A DNA stretch of 64,000 nt, taken from positions 3,782,001-3,846,000 of the forward strand of contig NZ_AP022613.1 of the NCBI RefSeq assembly GCF_010730195.1, in the 5' to 3' direction. A program made the translations under genes and the position numbers. This DNA is from Mycobacterium conspicuum (lineage in GTDB: Bacteria > Actinomycetota > Actinomycetes > Mycobacteriales > Mycobacteriaceae). The notes beneath the pieces are model-generated. The model was given only the letters and a program-made list of their open reading frames with translations, did not search any database and was not told the DNA's origin. This document shows positions 47,350 through 56,232 of this stretch, in pieces. Numbering within the stretch: the stretch's first letter is position 1; the number at the start of each line of letters is the position of its first letter.

Positions 47350-48194
47350 GGAGTCAACTCCTCACGCTTGGCCGCACGCGCGCCGACGACGCGCAGCAGC
47401 AGCAGGACCACAAATGAGATCGAAAGCAGCACAATGGATATCGCCGCAGCGCCGGTGCGGTCGTCGTTCTCGATCAGGGTTCTGATCCACTGCGAGGACA
47501 CTTCCGTCTTGCCCGGCACCGCGCCACCGATCAGCACCACCGAACCGAATTCGCCGATCGCGCGCGAGAATGCCAGGCCGGCACCGGACAGCAGCGACGG
47601 CAGCAGCGACGGCAGTATCACCGAAGTGAAGATCTTCGGGCCGTTGGCGCCCAGCGACGCCGCCGCCTCCTCGGTCTCCCGATCGATCTCCAGCAGCACC
47701 GGTTGAACGGCGCGCACCACGAACGGCAACGTCACGAACGCCAGGGCCACGCCCACGCCCCAGGGGGTGTGCTGCAGGTGCAGACCGACCGGGCTGTTGT
47801 GCCCGTACAGCGCCAGCATCACCAGGCTGGCGACGATGGTGGGCAGCGCAAACGGCAGATCGATGATCGCGTCGACCAGCCGCTTGCCGACGAAGTCATC
47901 ACGCACCAGCACCCAGGCGATCACCAAACCGAACACGATGTTGAGCACCGTGACCGCGGCCGAGATGGTCAGCGTCACCCGCAACGACTCCACCGCGGCA
48001 TGCGACGTGACCGCCAGCCAAAAGGCCTGCCAGCCCCCGCCGGCGGCCTGCCAGGCGATCGCCGCCAACGGCAGCAGCACGATCACCGACAGCCACACCA
48101 CCGCCACACCGACCCGAAGCGACGTGTCACGCCCGCGGACCCGCCAGCGCGCGCCAGCCAGCCCGGGCACCCTCGTCGTCACCGGCGCCGTCAT
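47346..48194 (-). CDS. cysT: Sulfate ABC transporter permease CysT
   Basis: 282 residues with about six membrane helices and the EAA loop EEAAASLGANGPKIFTSVIL. ATG 48194 overlaps the end of subI (ATGA). The reading frame extends farther upstream within subI, but MTAPVTTRVPGLAGARWR is the likely N-terminus. Confidence 0.95.
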   Translation of the reverse strand: MTAPVTTRVPGLAGARWRVRGRDTSLRVGVAVVWLSVIVLLPLAAIAWQAAGGGWQAFWLAVTSHAAVESLRVTLTISAAVTVLNIVFGLVIAWVLVRDDFVGKRLVDAIIDLPFALPTIVASLVMLALYGHNSPVGLHLQHTPWGVGVALAFVTLPFVVRAVQPVLLEIDRETEEAAASLGANGPKIFTSVILPSLLPSLLSGAGLAFSRAIGEFGSVVLIGGAVPGKTEVSSQWIRTLIENDDRTGAAAISIVLLSISFVVLLLLRVVGARAAKREELTP

Positions 48195-49237
48195 CCGGTG
48201 GCCTGCGTATAGATCTTGGTGATGCTGCCGGCGTTCTTGTCGAACAGCTGCGGATCGACCGCGCTCCAGCCGCCGAGATCGGCGATCGTCCACAGCTTCG
48301 CCGGCACCGGGAACTGGTCGCGGAAGTCGGCGGCGACCGCGGGATCGACCGGCCGGAAACCCGCCTGTGCCCACACCTTTTGCGCCGCGGCGGTGTACTG
48401 GAAATTTTTGAAGGTCGTGGCGGCAGCCAGATGTGGGCTGCTGGTCACCACCGCGACCGGATTGTCGATCTTGAAGGTTTGGGGCGGATTGATGTGCTCG
48501 ACCGGTTTGCCGGCCCGCTCGGTCACAATGGCCTCGTTCTCGTAGCTGATCAACACGTCACCGGTGCCCTGGACGAAGACATCGGTGGCCTCCCGCCCCG
48601 ATCCGGGGCGCACCTTGACGTGCTCACGCACCAACTTGCGGACGAAGTCAATGCCGGCCTGGCTGTTTCGGCCGCCCTCGCTCTTGACGGCGTACGGGGC
48701 AAGCAGATTCCACTTGGCCGAGCCCGAACTCAGCGGACTGGGCGTGACGACTTCCACTCCCGGCCGCAATAGATCATCCCAATCTTTGATGCCCTTCGGA
48801 TTACCCTTGCGGACCACGAACGTCACCACCGAGCCGAACGGGATGCCCTTGGTGGCGTCGGTATTCCAGTCCTTGGAGATCTTGCCGGCCTTGACCAACC
48901 GGGTGATGTCTGGCTCGACCGAGAAGTTGACCACGTCGGCCGGCTTACCGTCGGCGACACCGCGGGACTGATCGCCGGAGGCGCCGTAGGAGGTGACCAC
49001 CTGAACGCCCTTGCCCTCCTCGGAGGCATTGAACGCCGGAATGACCTTGCTCCAGCCGGGCTCCGGGACCGAATACGCGACCAGCGTGATGCTCAGGTGC
49101 GCGTCGGTCAACCCCGTCCCACCGACGACGTCGCTGGCACCACCTTGACACGCCGCCACGAGGCCGACGATCGCGGCGAGCACCCCGGGATATCGGACAT
49201 GCCGCCGGCGCGAGGCGCTCGCGACGTCGTTGAGCAT
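48191..49237 (-). CDS. subI: Periplasmic sulfate-binding lipoprotein SubI
   Basis: 348 residues. Signal with lipobox LVAACQG (lipidated Cys near residue 30), then a type II periplasmic-binding fold with the sulfate-contact blocks TSYGASGDQSRG, DVVNFSVEPDI and TPSPLSSGSAKWN. It captures sulfate for CysTW-A. ATG 49237 follows GGAAGG. First full gene of the operon subI-cysT-cysW-cysA-rhodanese, preceded 121 bases upstream by a cysteine-rich leader ORF. Confidence 0.95.
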   Translation of the reverse strand: MLNDVASASRRRHVRYPGVLAAIVGLVAACQGGASDVVGGTGLTDAHLSITLVAYSVPEPGWSKVIPAFNASEEGKGVQVVTSYGASGDQSRGVADGKPADVVNFSVEPDITRLVKAGKISKDWNTDATKGIPFGSVVTFVVRKGNPKGIKDWDDLLRPGVEVVTPSPLSSGSAKWNLLAPYAVKSEGGRNSQAGIDFVRKLVREHVKVRPGSGREATDVFVQGTGDVLISYENEAIVTERAGKPVEHINPPQTFKIDNPVAVVTSSPHLAAATTFKNFQYTAAAQKVWAQAGFRPVDPAVAADFRDQFPVPAKLWTIADLGGWSAVDPQLFDKNAGSITKIYTQATG

Positions 49238-49285
49238 TGCTGGCCTTCCGGTTATGGGGGCGTACGGGGATCTGGATCCCGTTGC

Positions 49286-49319
49286 TGCGGAGAGGCGATC
49301 GGATCAGATGTGCGGAGAG
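49286..49319 (-). repeat. Direct repeats in the subI leader
   Basis: Two identical TGCGGAGAG copies (plus-strand 49286-49294 and 49311-49319; CTCTCCGCA in the mRNA) lie between the leader ORF stop and subI. Because their CTCC cores can pair with purine-rich ribosome-binding sequences, they might take part in alternative folding of the leader. Function inferred only. Confidence 0.35.
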
Positions 49320-49358
49320 TTCGCTAGCGCCATACCAGACCGCGCACGGGTTCGGGAG

Positions 49359-49427
49359 TTAGCGACAACAGTGCACGAGAGAGCAACACAGGGCACAGCA
49401 CTCGTGGCCACCGGTTGCTGCGTGCAT
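49359..49427 (-). CDS. Polycysteine leader peptide upstream of subI
   Basis: A 22-codon ORF from ATG 49427 ending ECCALCCSLVHCCR: six cysteines in 22 residues, as three adjacent pairs, then TAA. A TAGGCT -10 element ends seven bases before the ATG and there is no ribosome-binding site, so the mRNA is probably leaderless and starts with this ORF. It has the same design as the leader before sirA and corresponds to the known class of mycobacterial cysteine-responsive attenuators. Expected effect: more sulfate uptake when cysteine is short. Confidence 0.82.
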   Translation of the reverse strand: MHAATGGHECCALCCSLVHCCR

Positions 49428-49434
49428 GGCGCGA

Positions 49435-49440
49435 AGCCTA
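49435..49440 (-). promoter_or_regulatory. -10 element of the subI operon promoter
   Basis: Minus-strand TAGGCT fits the TANNNT consensus and is placed seven bases before the A of the leader ATG, as needed for a leaderless transcript. No clear -35 element is seen, which is common in mycobacteria. Confidence 0.55.
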
Positions 49441-49482
49441 ACAGACTTTGCCCGAGTGTCATCTTGGGCGACATCGGCGGCC

Positions 49483-49560
49483 TCAGTGCGTCAGCAACCA
49501 GGTGACGATGACCAGCACCACCAGCGCGACGAGCACCAGCGTGACCCGAGAGCGCGGCAT
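49483..49560 (-). CDS. 25-residue single-pass membrane peptide
   Basis: ATG 49560 opens a 25-codon frame: MPRSRV, a 17-residue hydrophobic stretch (LVLVALVVLVIVTWLL), then TH and stop TGA. The whole protein is one transmembrane helix with a positively charged N-terminus. It starts four bases after the stop of the 67-residue membrane protein upstream on the same strand, so the two are probably co-translated. I recognise no family. Confidence 0.55.
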   Translation of the reverse strand: MPRSRVTLVLVALVVLVIVTWLLTH

Positions 49561-49564
49561 GGGC

Positions 49565-49768
49565 TTAGCGGGACGTGCCGTCGGTGTGGCGCAGGTAGCG
49601 CATCAGCCCGATGCCCTTACCCAGCAGCCGGTCCAGCACTATCGCCGTGACGTAGGCCAGCGCCAGCACGACCGGCATCACCACCAGCGCCTGCAGCACG
49701 AAGGCCAGCCCGGACAGCCACAGCTCGATGCCGTCCCACCAATTCAGCAGCCCGTTCACCAGGTTCAC
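49565..49768 (-). CDS. Small conserved membrane protein, Rv2401A-like
   Basis: 67 residues from GTG 49768: VNLVNGLLNWWDGIELWLSG, then a long hydrophobic segment (LAFVLQALVVMPVVLALAYV) and a basic tail (KGIGLMRYLRHTDGTSR). Residues 12-48 could make one long or two short membrane helices. Position between subI and the trehalase gene matches the small membrane protein Rv2401A. A much longer open frame runs upstream of this gene through the antisense strand of two real genes and should be ignored. Function unknown. Confidence 0.7.
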   Translation of the reverse strand: MNLVNGLLNWWDGIELWLSGLAFVLQALVVMPVVLALAYVTAIVLDRLLGKGIGLMRYLRHTDGTSR

Positions 49769-49834
49769 CCTATATTCCCCAGGGATTCCGCTCGGTCCTG
49801 CCGGGACCACCACGCGGTGTGTCAAGATCTGCAG

Positions 49835-51067
49835 GTGGGTCCCGACGGCGCGGAATCCGGCGCGACCACCTGCCTGATCGCCGGCGGCGGACCGGCGGGA
49901 ATGATGCTCGGCCTGCTGCTGGCCCGCGCCGGCGTCGATGTCACGGTGATGGAAAAGCATGCCGACTTTCTGCGTGACTTTCGCGGCGACACCGTGCACG
50001 CGAGCACGTTGCGCCTGCTCGACGAGCTCGGTCTGGGCGTGCGGTTCGAACAGATCCCGCATCGCCTCATCGACCAGGCCCGAATGGAGATGCAGGGCAA
50101 CGCGATAAGCCTGGACTTCAGCCGCCTGCCCGGCGCGCACCAGCACATCGCGCTGGTGCCACAGTGGGACTTTCTGGAGCTGCTGGCCGCCGCGGCCGAG
50201 GCAGAGCCCAGCTTCCGGTTGATGCGCAGCACCGAGGTCACCGGGGTGATCAGGGACGGGCAGCGTGTCGTCGGAGTCACCTATCGAAACCAGGGCGGGG
50301 TCAACGAGATGCGCGCCGAGCTCACGGTGGCCTGCGACGGCCGCTCGTCGACCGTGCGCTCGGCGATCGGCCTGACGCCCCGCAGCTTCGGTGCGCCGAT
50401 GGACGTCTGGTGGTTCCGGCTGCCCCGTCAACCTGCCGACCCGCCCGGGCTGGCCGGCACGTTCAGCGCCGGACACGGGCTCATCATGATCGACCGCGGC
50501 GACTACTACCAGATCGCGTACATCATTCCGAAGGGCGCCGACTCCGAGATCCGGTCGCGGGGCATCGAGGCGTTTCACCGCGTGGTGGTCGGCCTGGTGC
50601 CCTGGATCGCCGATCGCGTCGCCGCATTGAGTTCGTTCGACGACGTGAAACTCCTTGACGTGCAACTGAATCGGCTCCCCCGGTGGTACTGCGACGGCGC
50701 GCTGTGCATCGGTGACGCGGCGCACGCGATGTCGCCGGTCGGCGGCGTCGGGATCAACCTGGCGGTGGCCGACGCCGTGGCCACCGCGCGGACCCTGGCG
50801 GCACCGCTGCGCGCCGGCGCAGTATCCACCCGACAGTTGGCCCGCGTGCAGGTGCGTCGCTGGATCCCGACGGCGCTGCTGCAGGGCGCGCAACGGATGA
50901 TCCACACCAAGGTGATCGCGGTGGCGGTGGCCGGAGGCCAGCAGGATCCCCCGCGGGCCGTGCGGCTGGTGGGCCGGACAACGGCGCTGCGCCGGTTTAT
51001 CGGCTACATGGTGGCGATCGGGCCGCTGCCCGAGCGTGCGCCCCAGTACGCCAGGCGCGCCGGCTAA
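49835..51067 (+). CDS. FAD-dependent aromatic-ring-type monooxygenase
   Basis: 410 residues of the PHBH/UbiH fold. FAD loop LIAGGGPAGMMLGLLLARAG, the DG motif VACDGRSSTVRSAIG, and the second FAD motif CIGDAAHAMSPVGGVGINLA. Such enzymes hydroxylate aromatic or polyketide substrates with NAD(P)H and O2; no substrate can be named. GTG 49835 is preferred; a CAAGAT sequence is placed at -12 to -7 relative to it, so it may be leaderless. No gene of this type is at the M. tuberculosis locus in my memory, so it may be an insertion. Divergent from the small membrane genes. Confidence 0.83.
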   Translation: MGPDGAESGATTCLIAGGGPAGMMLGLLLARAGVDVTVMEKHADFLRDFRGDTVHASTLRLLDELGLGVRFEQIPHRLIDQARMEMQGNAISLDFSRLPGAHQHIALVPQWDFLELLAAAAEAEPSFRLMRSTEVTGVIRDGQRVVGVTYRNQGGVNEMRAELTVACDGRSSTVRSAIGLTPRSFGAPMDVWWFRLPRQPADPPGLAGTFSAGHGLIMIDRGDYYQIAYIIPKGADSEIRSRGIEAFHRVVVGLVPWIADRVAALSSFDDVKLLDVQLNRLPRWYCDGALCIGDAAHAMSPVGGVGINLAVADAVATARTLAAPLRAGAVSTRQLARVQVRRWIPTALLQGAQRMIHTKVIAVAVAGGQQDPPRAVRLVGRTTALRRFIGYMVAIGPLPERAPQYARRAG

Positions 51068-51124
51068 CCCGACTTCTCGGGCAATCGATGGACGGCGGGC
51101 AGGTCCACAGATGATGATGTCGGC

Positions 51125-53200
51125 ATGGCCCTGCACGTCGAACCCGCGCAACCCGCCGACCCACCCGACGAAGCCCCGCAATCCGACGTGGCGGACGCTC
51201 CTGCCGAGGCTGACGCGGTAGCAGGGCGCAACCGTGCCGGCAAAGCCGCAGCCTTCGATTTCAGCGCGCCGGCACCCTTCGTGTCCGGCGCGGCGCTGCG
51301 CAACCCGTTCCCGCCGATCGCCGACTACTCCTTCCTGTCCGACTGGGAGACGACGTGCCTGATCTCGCCCGCGGGTTCGGTGGAGTGGCTGTGCGTACCC
51401 AGGCCGGACTCGCCCAGCGTGTTCGGCGCCATCCTGGACCGCAGCGCCGGGCACTTCCGGATCGGCCCCTACGGCGTCTCGGTGCCGTCGGCGCGCCGCT
51501 ATCTGCCCGGCAGCCTGATCATGGAAACCACCTGGCAGACCCACACCGGGTGGCTGATCGTGCGCGACGCCCTGGTGATGGGCAAGTGGCACGACATCGA
51601 GCGCCGATCCCGGACCCATCGCCGCACGCCGATGGATTGGGACGCCGAACACATCCTGTTGCGCACGGTGCGCTGCGTGAGCGGCACGGTTGAGCTGATG
51701 ATGAGCTGCGAGCCGGCGTTCGACTACCACCGCGTCGGCGCCGTGTGGGAGTACTCGGCCAACGCTTACGGCGAGGCCATCGCCCGTGCCGGCAAGGACC
51801 CCGACGCCCACCCGACGCTGCGGCTGACGACCAACCTGCGGATCGGGCTGGAGGGGCGGGAGGCTCGCGCGCGGACCCGGATGACCGAGGGCGACGACGT
51901 GTTCGTCGCGCTGAGCTGGACCCACCATCCCGCGCCGCAGACCTACCAAGAGGCCGCCGACAAGATGTGGCAAACCACCGAGTGCTGGCGGCAGTGGATC
52001 AACATCGGTAACTTCCCCGACCATCCGTGGCGGGAATACCTGCAGCGCAGCGCGCTGACGCTGAAGGGGCTGACCTATTCCCCCACCGGCGCCCTGCTGG
52101 CCGCCAGCACCACCTCGCTGCCGGAAACCCCGCAGGGCGAACGCAACTGGGACTATCGCTACGCCTGGGTGCGCGACTCCACGTTCGCATTGTGGGGGCT
52201 TTACACGCTGGGCCTGGACCGCGAGGCCGACGACTTCTTCGCGTTCATCGCCGACGTCTCCGGCGCCAACAACAACGAGCGCCACCCGCTGCAGGTGATG
52301 TACGGCGTCGGCGGCGAGCGCAGCCTGATCGAAGACGAGCTGCACCACCTGTCCGGCTATGACCACGCCCGCCCGGTACGCATCGGCAACGGCGCCTACG
52401 ACCAGGTCCAGCACGACATTTGGGGCTCGATCCTGGACTCCTTCTACCTGCACGCCAAGTCGCGGGAGCAGATCCCGGAGACGTTGTGGCCGGTGCTCAA
52501 GAAGCAGGTGGAAGAGGCCATCGAGCACTGGCGTGAGCCCGACCGCGGCATCTGGGAGGTGCGCGGCGAGCCCCAGCACTTCACGTCGTCGAAGGTGATG
52601 TGCTGGGTTGCCCTGGACCGCGGGGCCAAGCTGGCCGAGCGGCAGGGCGAGAAGAGCTACGCCCAACAGTGGCGGGCCATCGCCGAAGACATCAAGGCCG
52701 ACATCCTCAAGCACGGAGTGGACTCCCGGGGCGTGTTCACCCAGCGCTACGGCAGCGATGCCCTGGATGCCTCGCTGCTGCTGGTGGTGCTGACCCGCTT
52801 CCTGCCGCCCGACGACCCGCGGGTGCGCAACACCGTGCTGGCCATCGCCGACGAGCTCACTCAGGAAGGCCTGGTGCTGCGCTACCGGGTGGAGGAGACC
52901 GACGACGGGCTCTCCGGCGAGGAGGGCACGTTCACCATTTGCTCGTTCTGGCTGGTGTCGGCGCTGGTCGAGATCGGCGAGGTGGCCCGCGCCAAGCGCC
53001 TGTGCGAGCGGCTGCTGGCCTACGCCAGCCCGCTGTACCTGTACGCCGAGGAGATCGAGCCGCGAACCGGCCGGCACCTGGGCAACTTCCCGCAGGCGTT
53101 CACCCACCTGGCACTGATCAACGCCGTGGTGCACGTCATCCGCGCCGAAGAGGAGGCCGACGGGTCGGGGATGTTCCAGCCCGCCAACGCACCCATGTAG
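51125..53200 (+). CDS. treH: GH15-family trehalase
   Basis: 691 residues, corresponding to Rv2402. Splits trehalose into two glucose molecules; mycobacterial members need phosphate and Mg. N-terminal beta domain about 60-300 (IADYSFLSDWETTCLISPAG) and catalytic (alpha/alpha)6 barrel from about 330 (GERNWDYRYAWVRDSTFALW). Candidate acid/base Glu residues are in RGIWEVRG and GEEGTFTICSFW. The first 40 residues are Ala/Pro/Asp-rich and likely disordered. Trehalose is an osmolyte and mycolate carrier in mycobacteria. Confidence 0.93.
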   Translation: MALHVEPAQPADPPDEAPQSDVADAPAEADAVAGRNRAGKAAAFDFSAPAPFVSGAALRNPFPPIADYSFLSDWETTCLISPAGSVEWLCVPRPDSPSVFGAILDRSAGHFRIGPYGVSVPSARRYLPGSLIMETTWQTHTGWLIVRDALVMGKWHDIERRSRTHRRTPMDWDAEHILLRTVRCVSGTVELMMSCEPAFDYHRVGAVWEYSANAYGEAIARAGKDPDAHPTLRLTTNLRIGLEGREARARTRMTEGDDVFVALSWTHHPAPQTYQEAADKMWQTTECWRQWINIGNFPDHPWREYLQRSALTLKGLTYSPTGALLAASTTSLPETPQGERNWDYRYAWVRDSTFALWGLYTLGLDREADDFFAFIADVSGANNNERHPLQVMYGVGGERSLIEDELHHLSGYDHARPVRIGNGAYDQVQHDIWGSILDSFYLHAKSREQIPETLWPVLKKQVEEAIEHWREPDRGIWEVRGEPQHFTSSKVMCWVALDRGAKLAERQGEKSYAQQWRAIAEDIKADILKHGVDSRGVFTQRYGSDALDASLLLVVLTRFLPPDDPRVRNTVLAIADELTQEGLVLRYRVEETDDGLSGEEGTFTICSFWLVSALVEIGEVARAKRLCERLLAYASPLYLYAEEIEPRTGRHLGNFPQAFTHLALINAVVHVIRAEEEADGSGMFQPANAPM

Positions 53201-53214
53201 CGGTCGGCTTTCGC

Positions 53215-54000
53215 TCAGCTCAGCGCGCTGACCCTGTCCATCATGAGGTGCGCGATGTCGAACGCCGTGGCGTTGGTGACGCTCGAACCGTCCAGTGTCC
53301 GGACCGAGGCGTTGAAGAAGTCGGCCTCGACCTCGACCAGGCAGTTGCCCCGCACACCGATGGCTCGCCCCGCCGGAATCGACGTCGGCTCCGCACGCCC
53401 CCGTTCGAACCCGATCCAAACGGTTCCCGCGAGAACGGACGGGGCAACTTGTACGTTGGTGATCTCCGCCTTGAGCCGAAACACGGTGTCCGGCAACGAA
53501 ACCGTGTGACCGTCGCAGCTCTGCCATTGCTGGGCAAACCTCGAGAACAGCGCCCGGGCCTCGGCGGCCGAACCCAAGCTGACCACGCCCTCCTTGATAC
53601 TGGTCAGCTGCACGGGCCGGGCGGCATGGCGCCAAGCCTCTACCGCAACGTCGTTGACGTTGCTTGCGCCATAGACACTGTGGTGCAACATTTCTGCGAC
53701 GCCAAGGCACTCGTCGGGGGCAGGCTGACCCATGCGCTGCAGCGCCTCGGGACCGCCAAACCGCGCCGGAAGGCGAGAATCAATCACAAAGGGCTGATTG
53801 AGGATTCGCGACAGCGTCTGGTCATCCACCAGCACCCGCGTGACGGCTTCCCCGATGAGCGGCTTTGGCTCCAGGCGCGGCGGTGCCTGCGCTGCGCCGC
53901 CGGTGACAACGGTGCACGCGGCGGCCAGCAGCGCCGTGCCGATCAAGCCCAGCACGGCGACCGCCCGCGCTGGGCCACCGCCTAAGCGCACCACCCGCAT
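53215..54000 (-). CDS. lppR: Probable lipoprotein LppR
   Basis: 261 residues with signal peptide VLGLIGTALLAAAC, lipidated Cys near residue 29. The mature part is a PknH-sensor-like extracellular domain (SYxxN-type blocks such as HHSVYGASNVNDVAVEAWRH, QQWQSCDGHTV, and paired cysteines ECLGV/SCDG/GNCLVEVE likely forming disulfides). ATG 54000 gives a normal-length lipoprotein signal after GGGAGCGAGG; an in-frame ATG at 54072 would add 24 residues. Position matches Rv2403c. Ligand unknown. Confidence 0.8.
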   Translation of the reverse strand: MRVVRLGGGPARAVAVLGLIGTALLAAACTVVTGGAAQAPPRLEPKPLIGEAVTRVLVDDQTLSRILNQPFVIDSRLPARFGGPEALQRMGQPAPDECLGVAEMLHHSVYGASNVNDVAVEAWRHAARPVQLTSIKEGVVSLGSAAEARALFSRFAQQWQSCDGHTVSLPDTVFRLKAEITNVQVAPSVLAGTVWIGFERGRAEPTSIPAGRAIGVRGNCLVEVEADFFNASVRTLDGSSVTNATAFDIAHLMMDRVSALS

Positions 54001-54260
54001 GGCCAGTGCCTCGCTCCCTGACTCCGTGCCGTCCTGCCCTACCGGGCGTTTTGCGGCCAACCGCGCCGACATTTGTTTAATAGTACTTTACGCTCTGTTT
54101 ACCTTGGAAACAGCCGGTGTTCATGAGCGACGGCGGCCCGGCGGGCGTGGTTCCCGCCGCGTGGACGACGAAAAAGCTTGCCGCCCAACCCTTTACCGGC
54201 GCATCGGAAAAGTTCCGTAGAGATTCCTATGAGTTCGCTGACGGACGGCGCGCCGTGCGG

Positions 54261-56186
54261 CTACTTCTTGCCCTTGTCGCCCCTGTCACCCGCCGCATCC
54301 GTGGACAACGCGGCGACGAACGCCTCCTGCGGCACCTCGACCCGCCCGATGGTCTTCATCCGCTTCTTGCCTTCCTTCTGCTTTTCCAGAAGTTTGCGTT
54401 TGCGGGTGATGTCACCGCCGTAGCACTTGGACAGGACGTCCTTGCGGATCGCCCGGATGTTTTCGCGGGCAATGATTTTCGATCCGATGGCCGCCTGCAC
54501 CGGGACCTCGAACTGCTGTCGTGGGATCAGTTCCTTGAGCTTGGTGGTCATCTTGTTGCCGTAGGCGAACGCCGAATCCTTGTGCACGATCGCGCTGAAC
54601 GCGTCGACGGGCTCGCCCTGCAGCAGGATGTCGACCTTGACCAGTTGCGCCTCCTGCTCGCCGGCCTCCTCGTAGTCGAGGCTGGCGTAACCGCGGGTGC
54701 GTGACTTCAGCGAGTCGAAGAAGTCGAAGATGATCTCTCCCAACGGCATTGTGTAGCGCAGCTCGACGCGCTCCGGCGAGAGATAGTCCATGCCGCCCAT
54801 CTCGCCGCGGCGAGACTGGCACAGCTCCATGATGGTGCCGATGAACTCGCTGGGCGCGATGATGGTGGTCTTCACGACGGGCTCGTACACCGTGCGGACC
54901 TTGCCCTCCGGCCAGTCCGACGGGTTGGTCACGACGATCTCGGAGTCGTCTTCCTTGATGACGCGGTACACGACGTTCGGCGACGTCGAGATCAGGTCCA
55001 GGTCGAACTCGCGCTCCAGGCGTTCGCGGGTGATCTCCATGTGCAGCAGACCCAGAAAGCCGCACCGGAAGCCAAAGCCCAGCGCCACCGAGGTTTCCGG
55101 CTCGTAGGTCAGCGCCGCATCGTTGAGCTGCAGCTTGTCCAGGGCGTCACGCAGGTCGGGGTAGTCGGATCCGTCGACGGGATACAGCCCGGAGTACACC
55201 ATCGGCTTGGGTTCGCGGTAGCCGGTCAGCGCTTGGGTGGCGCCGTGCCGGGCTGTCGTCACCGTGTCGCCGACCTTGGACTGGCGCACGTCCTTCACCC
55301 CGGTGATCAGGTACCCGACCTCGCCGACGCCCAGGCCGTCGCTGGCCTTGGGTTCGGGCGAGACGATGCCGACCTCCAACAGTTCGTGGGTCGCGCCGGT
55401 GGACATCATCGCGATGCGTTCGCGCGGCGTGATCTTGCCGTCCACCACCCGGACGTAGGTCACCACGCCGCGGTAGATGTCGTAGACCGAGTCGAAGATC
55501 ATGGCGCGGGTCGGGGCGTCGGCGTCGCCCTGCGGCGGGGGCACCTCGCGCACGACGTGGTCGAGCAGGTCGGCGACGCCCTCGCCGGTCTTGCCGGACA
55601 CCCGCAGCACGTCGGTGGGTTCGCAGCCGATGATGTGGGCGATCTCGCCGGCGTAGCGGTCCGGGTCGGCGGCCGGCAGGTCGATCTTGTTCAGCACCGG
55701 GATGATGTGCAGGTCGCGGTCCAGGGCCAGATACAGGTTGGCCAGGGTCTGCGCCTCGATTCCCTGCGCGGCGTCGACCAGCAGCACCGCGCCCTCGCAG
55801 GCCTCCAGCGCGCGTGACACCTCGTAGGTGAAGTCGACGTGGCCGGGGGTGTCGATCAGGTGCAAAACGTAGTCGACCTCATCGACTTTCCACGGCAGCC
55901 GCACGTTTTGGGCCTTGATGGTGATGCCGCGTTCCCGCTCGATGTCCATCCGGTCCAGGTACTGCGCGCGCATCGAGCGCTCGTCGACCACGCCGGTGAG
56001 CTGCAGCATCCGGTCGGCCAGGGTGGATTTGCCGTGGTCGATATGGGCGATGATGCAAAAGTTCCGAATCTGCGCCGGCGCGGTGAAGGTCTTGTCGGCG
56101 AAACTGCTGATGGGGATCTCCTGAAATGGGTGCTTGAGCGGCGGTTCGCCGCTGTCCAGGGTATCCAGGCGGGGCGGCCGGGACAC
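54261..56186 (-). CDS. lepA: Elongation factor 4 (LepA)
   Basis: 641-residue translational GTPase, conserved with Rv2404c. G motifs: AHIDHGKST, DIERERGITIKAQ, DTPGH, NKIDLP. The LepA-specific C-terminal domain ends with GGDITRKRKLLEKQKEGKKR. It acts on stalled or mistranslocated ribosomes. Start GTG 56186; a later start nearer ISSFADKTFTAPAQIRNF cannot be excluded. Divergent from the PemK-like gene across 46 bases. The 260-base spacer towards lppR holds no gene that I can support. Confidence 0.96.
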   Translation of the reverse strand: MSRPPRLDTLDSGEPPLKHPFQEIPISSFADKTFTAPAQIRNFCIIAHIDHGKSTLADRMLQLTGVVDERSMRAQYLDRMDIERERGITIKAQNVRLPWKVDEVDYVLHLIDTPGHVDFTYEVSRALEACEGAVLLVDAAQGIEAQTLANLYLALDRDLHIIPVLNKIDLPAADPDRYAGEIAHIIGCEPTDVLRVSGKTGEGVADLLDHVVREVPPPQGDADAPTRAMIFDSVYDIYRGVVTYVRVVDGKITPRERIAMMSTGATHELLEVGIVSPEPKASDGLGVGEVGYLITGVKDVRQSKVGDTVTTARHGATQALTGYREPKPMVYSGLYPVDGSDYPDLRDALDKLQLNDAALTYEPETSVALGFGFRCGFLGLLHMEITRERLEREFDLDLISTSPNVVYRVIKEDDSEIVVTNPSDWPEGKVRTVYEPVVKTTIIAPSEFIGTIMELCQSRRGEMGGMDYLSPERVELRYTMPLGEIIFDFFDSLKSRTRGYASLDYEEAGEQEAQLVKVDILLQGEPVDAFSAIVHKDSAFAYGNKMTTKLKELIPRQQFEVPVQAAIGSKIIARENIRAIRKDVLSKCYGGDITRKRKLLEKQKEGKKRMKTIGRVEVPQEAFVAALSTDAAGDRGDKGKK

Positions 56187-56232
56187 AACTCGGCACGGAT
56201 CGGCGGTCTGTCGGCGCGGCTAAACTGCCCGT

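Noticed and set aside
49565..53710. A very long open frame (about 1380 codons) on the minus strand across the monooxygenase and trehalase genes
   Set aside because: It is antisense to two clear enzymes, is rich in His/Arg/Gln/Gly with no domain pattern, and is a by-product of GC-biased third positions. Only its last 67 codons (49565-49768) look like a real protein.
54001..54260. Possible small gene between lppR and lepA
   Set aside because: Short open frames here lack ribosome-binding sites and family features; an AT-rich stretch near 54070-54110 is better explained as the lppR promoter.
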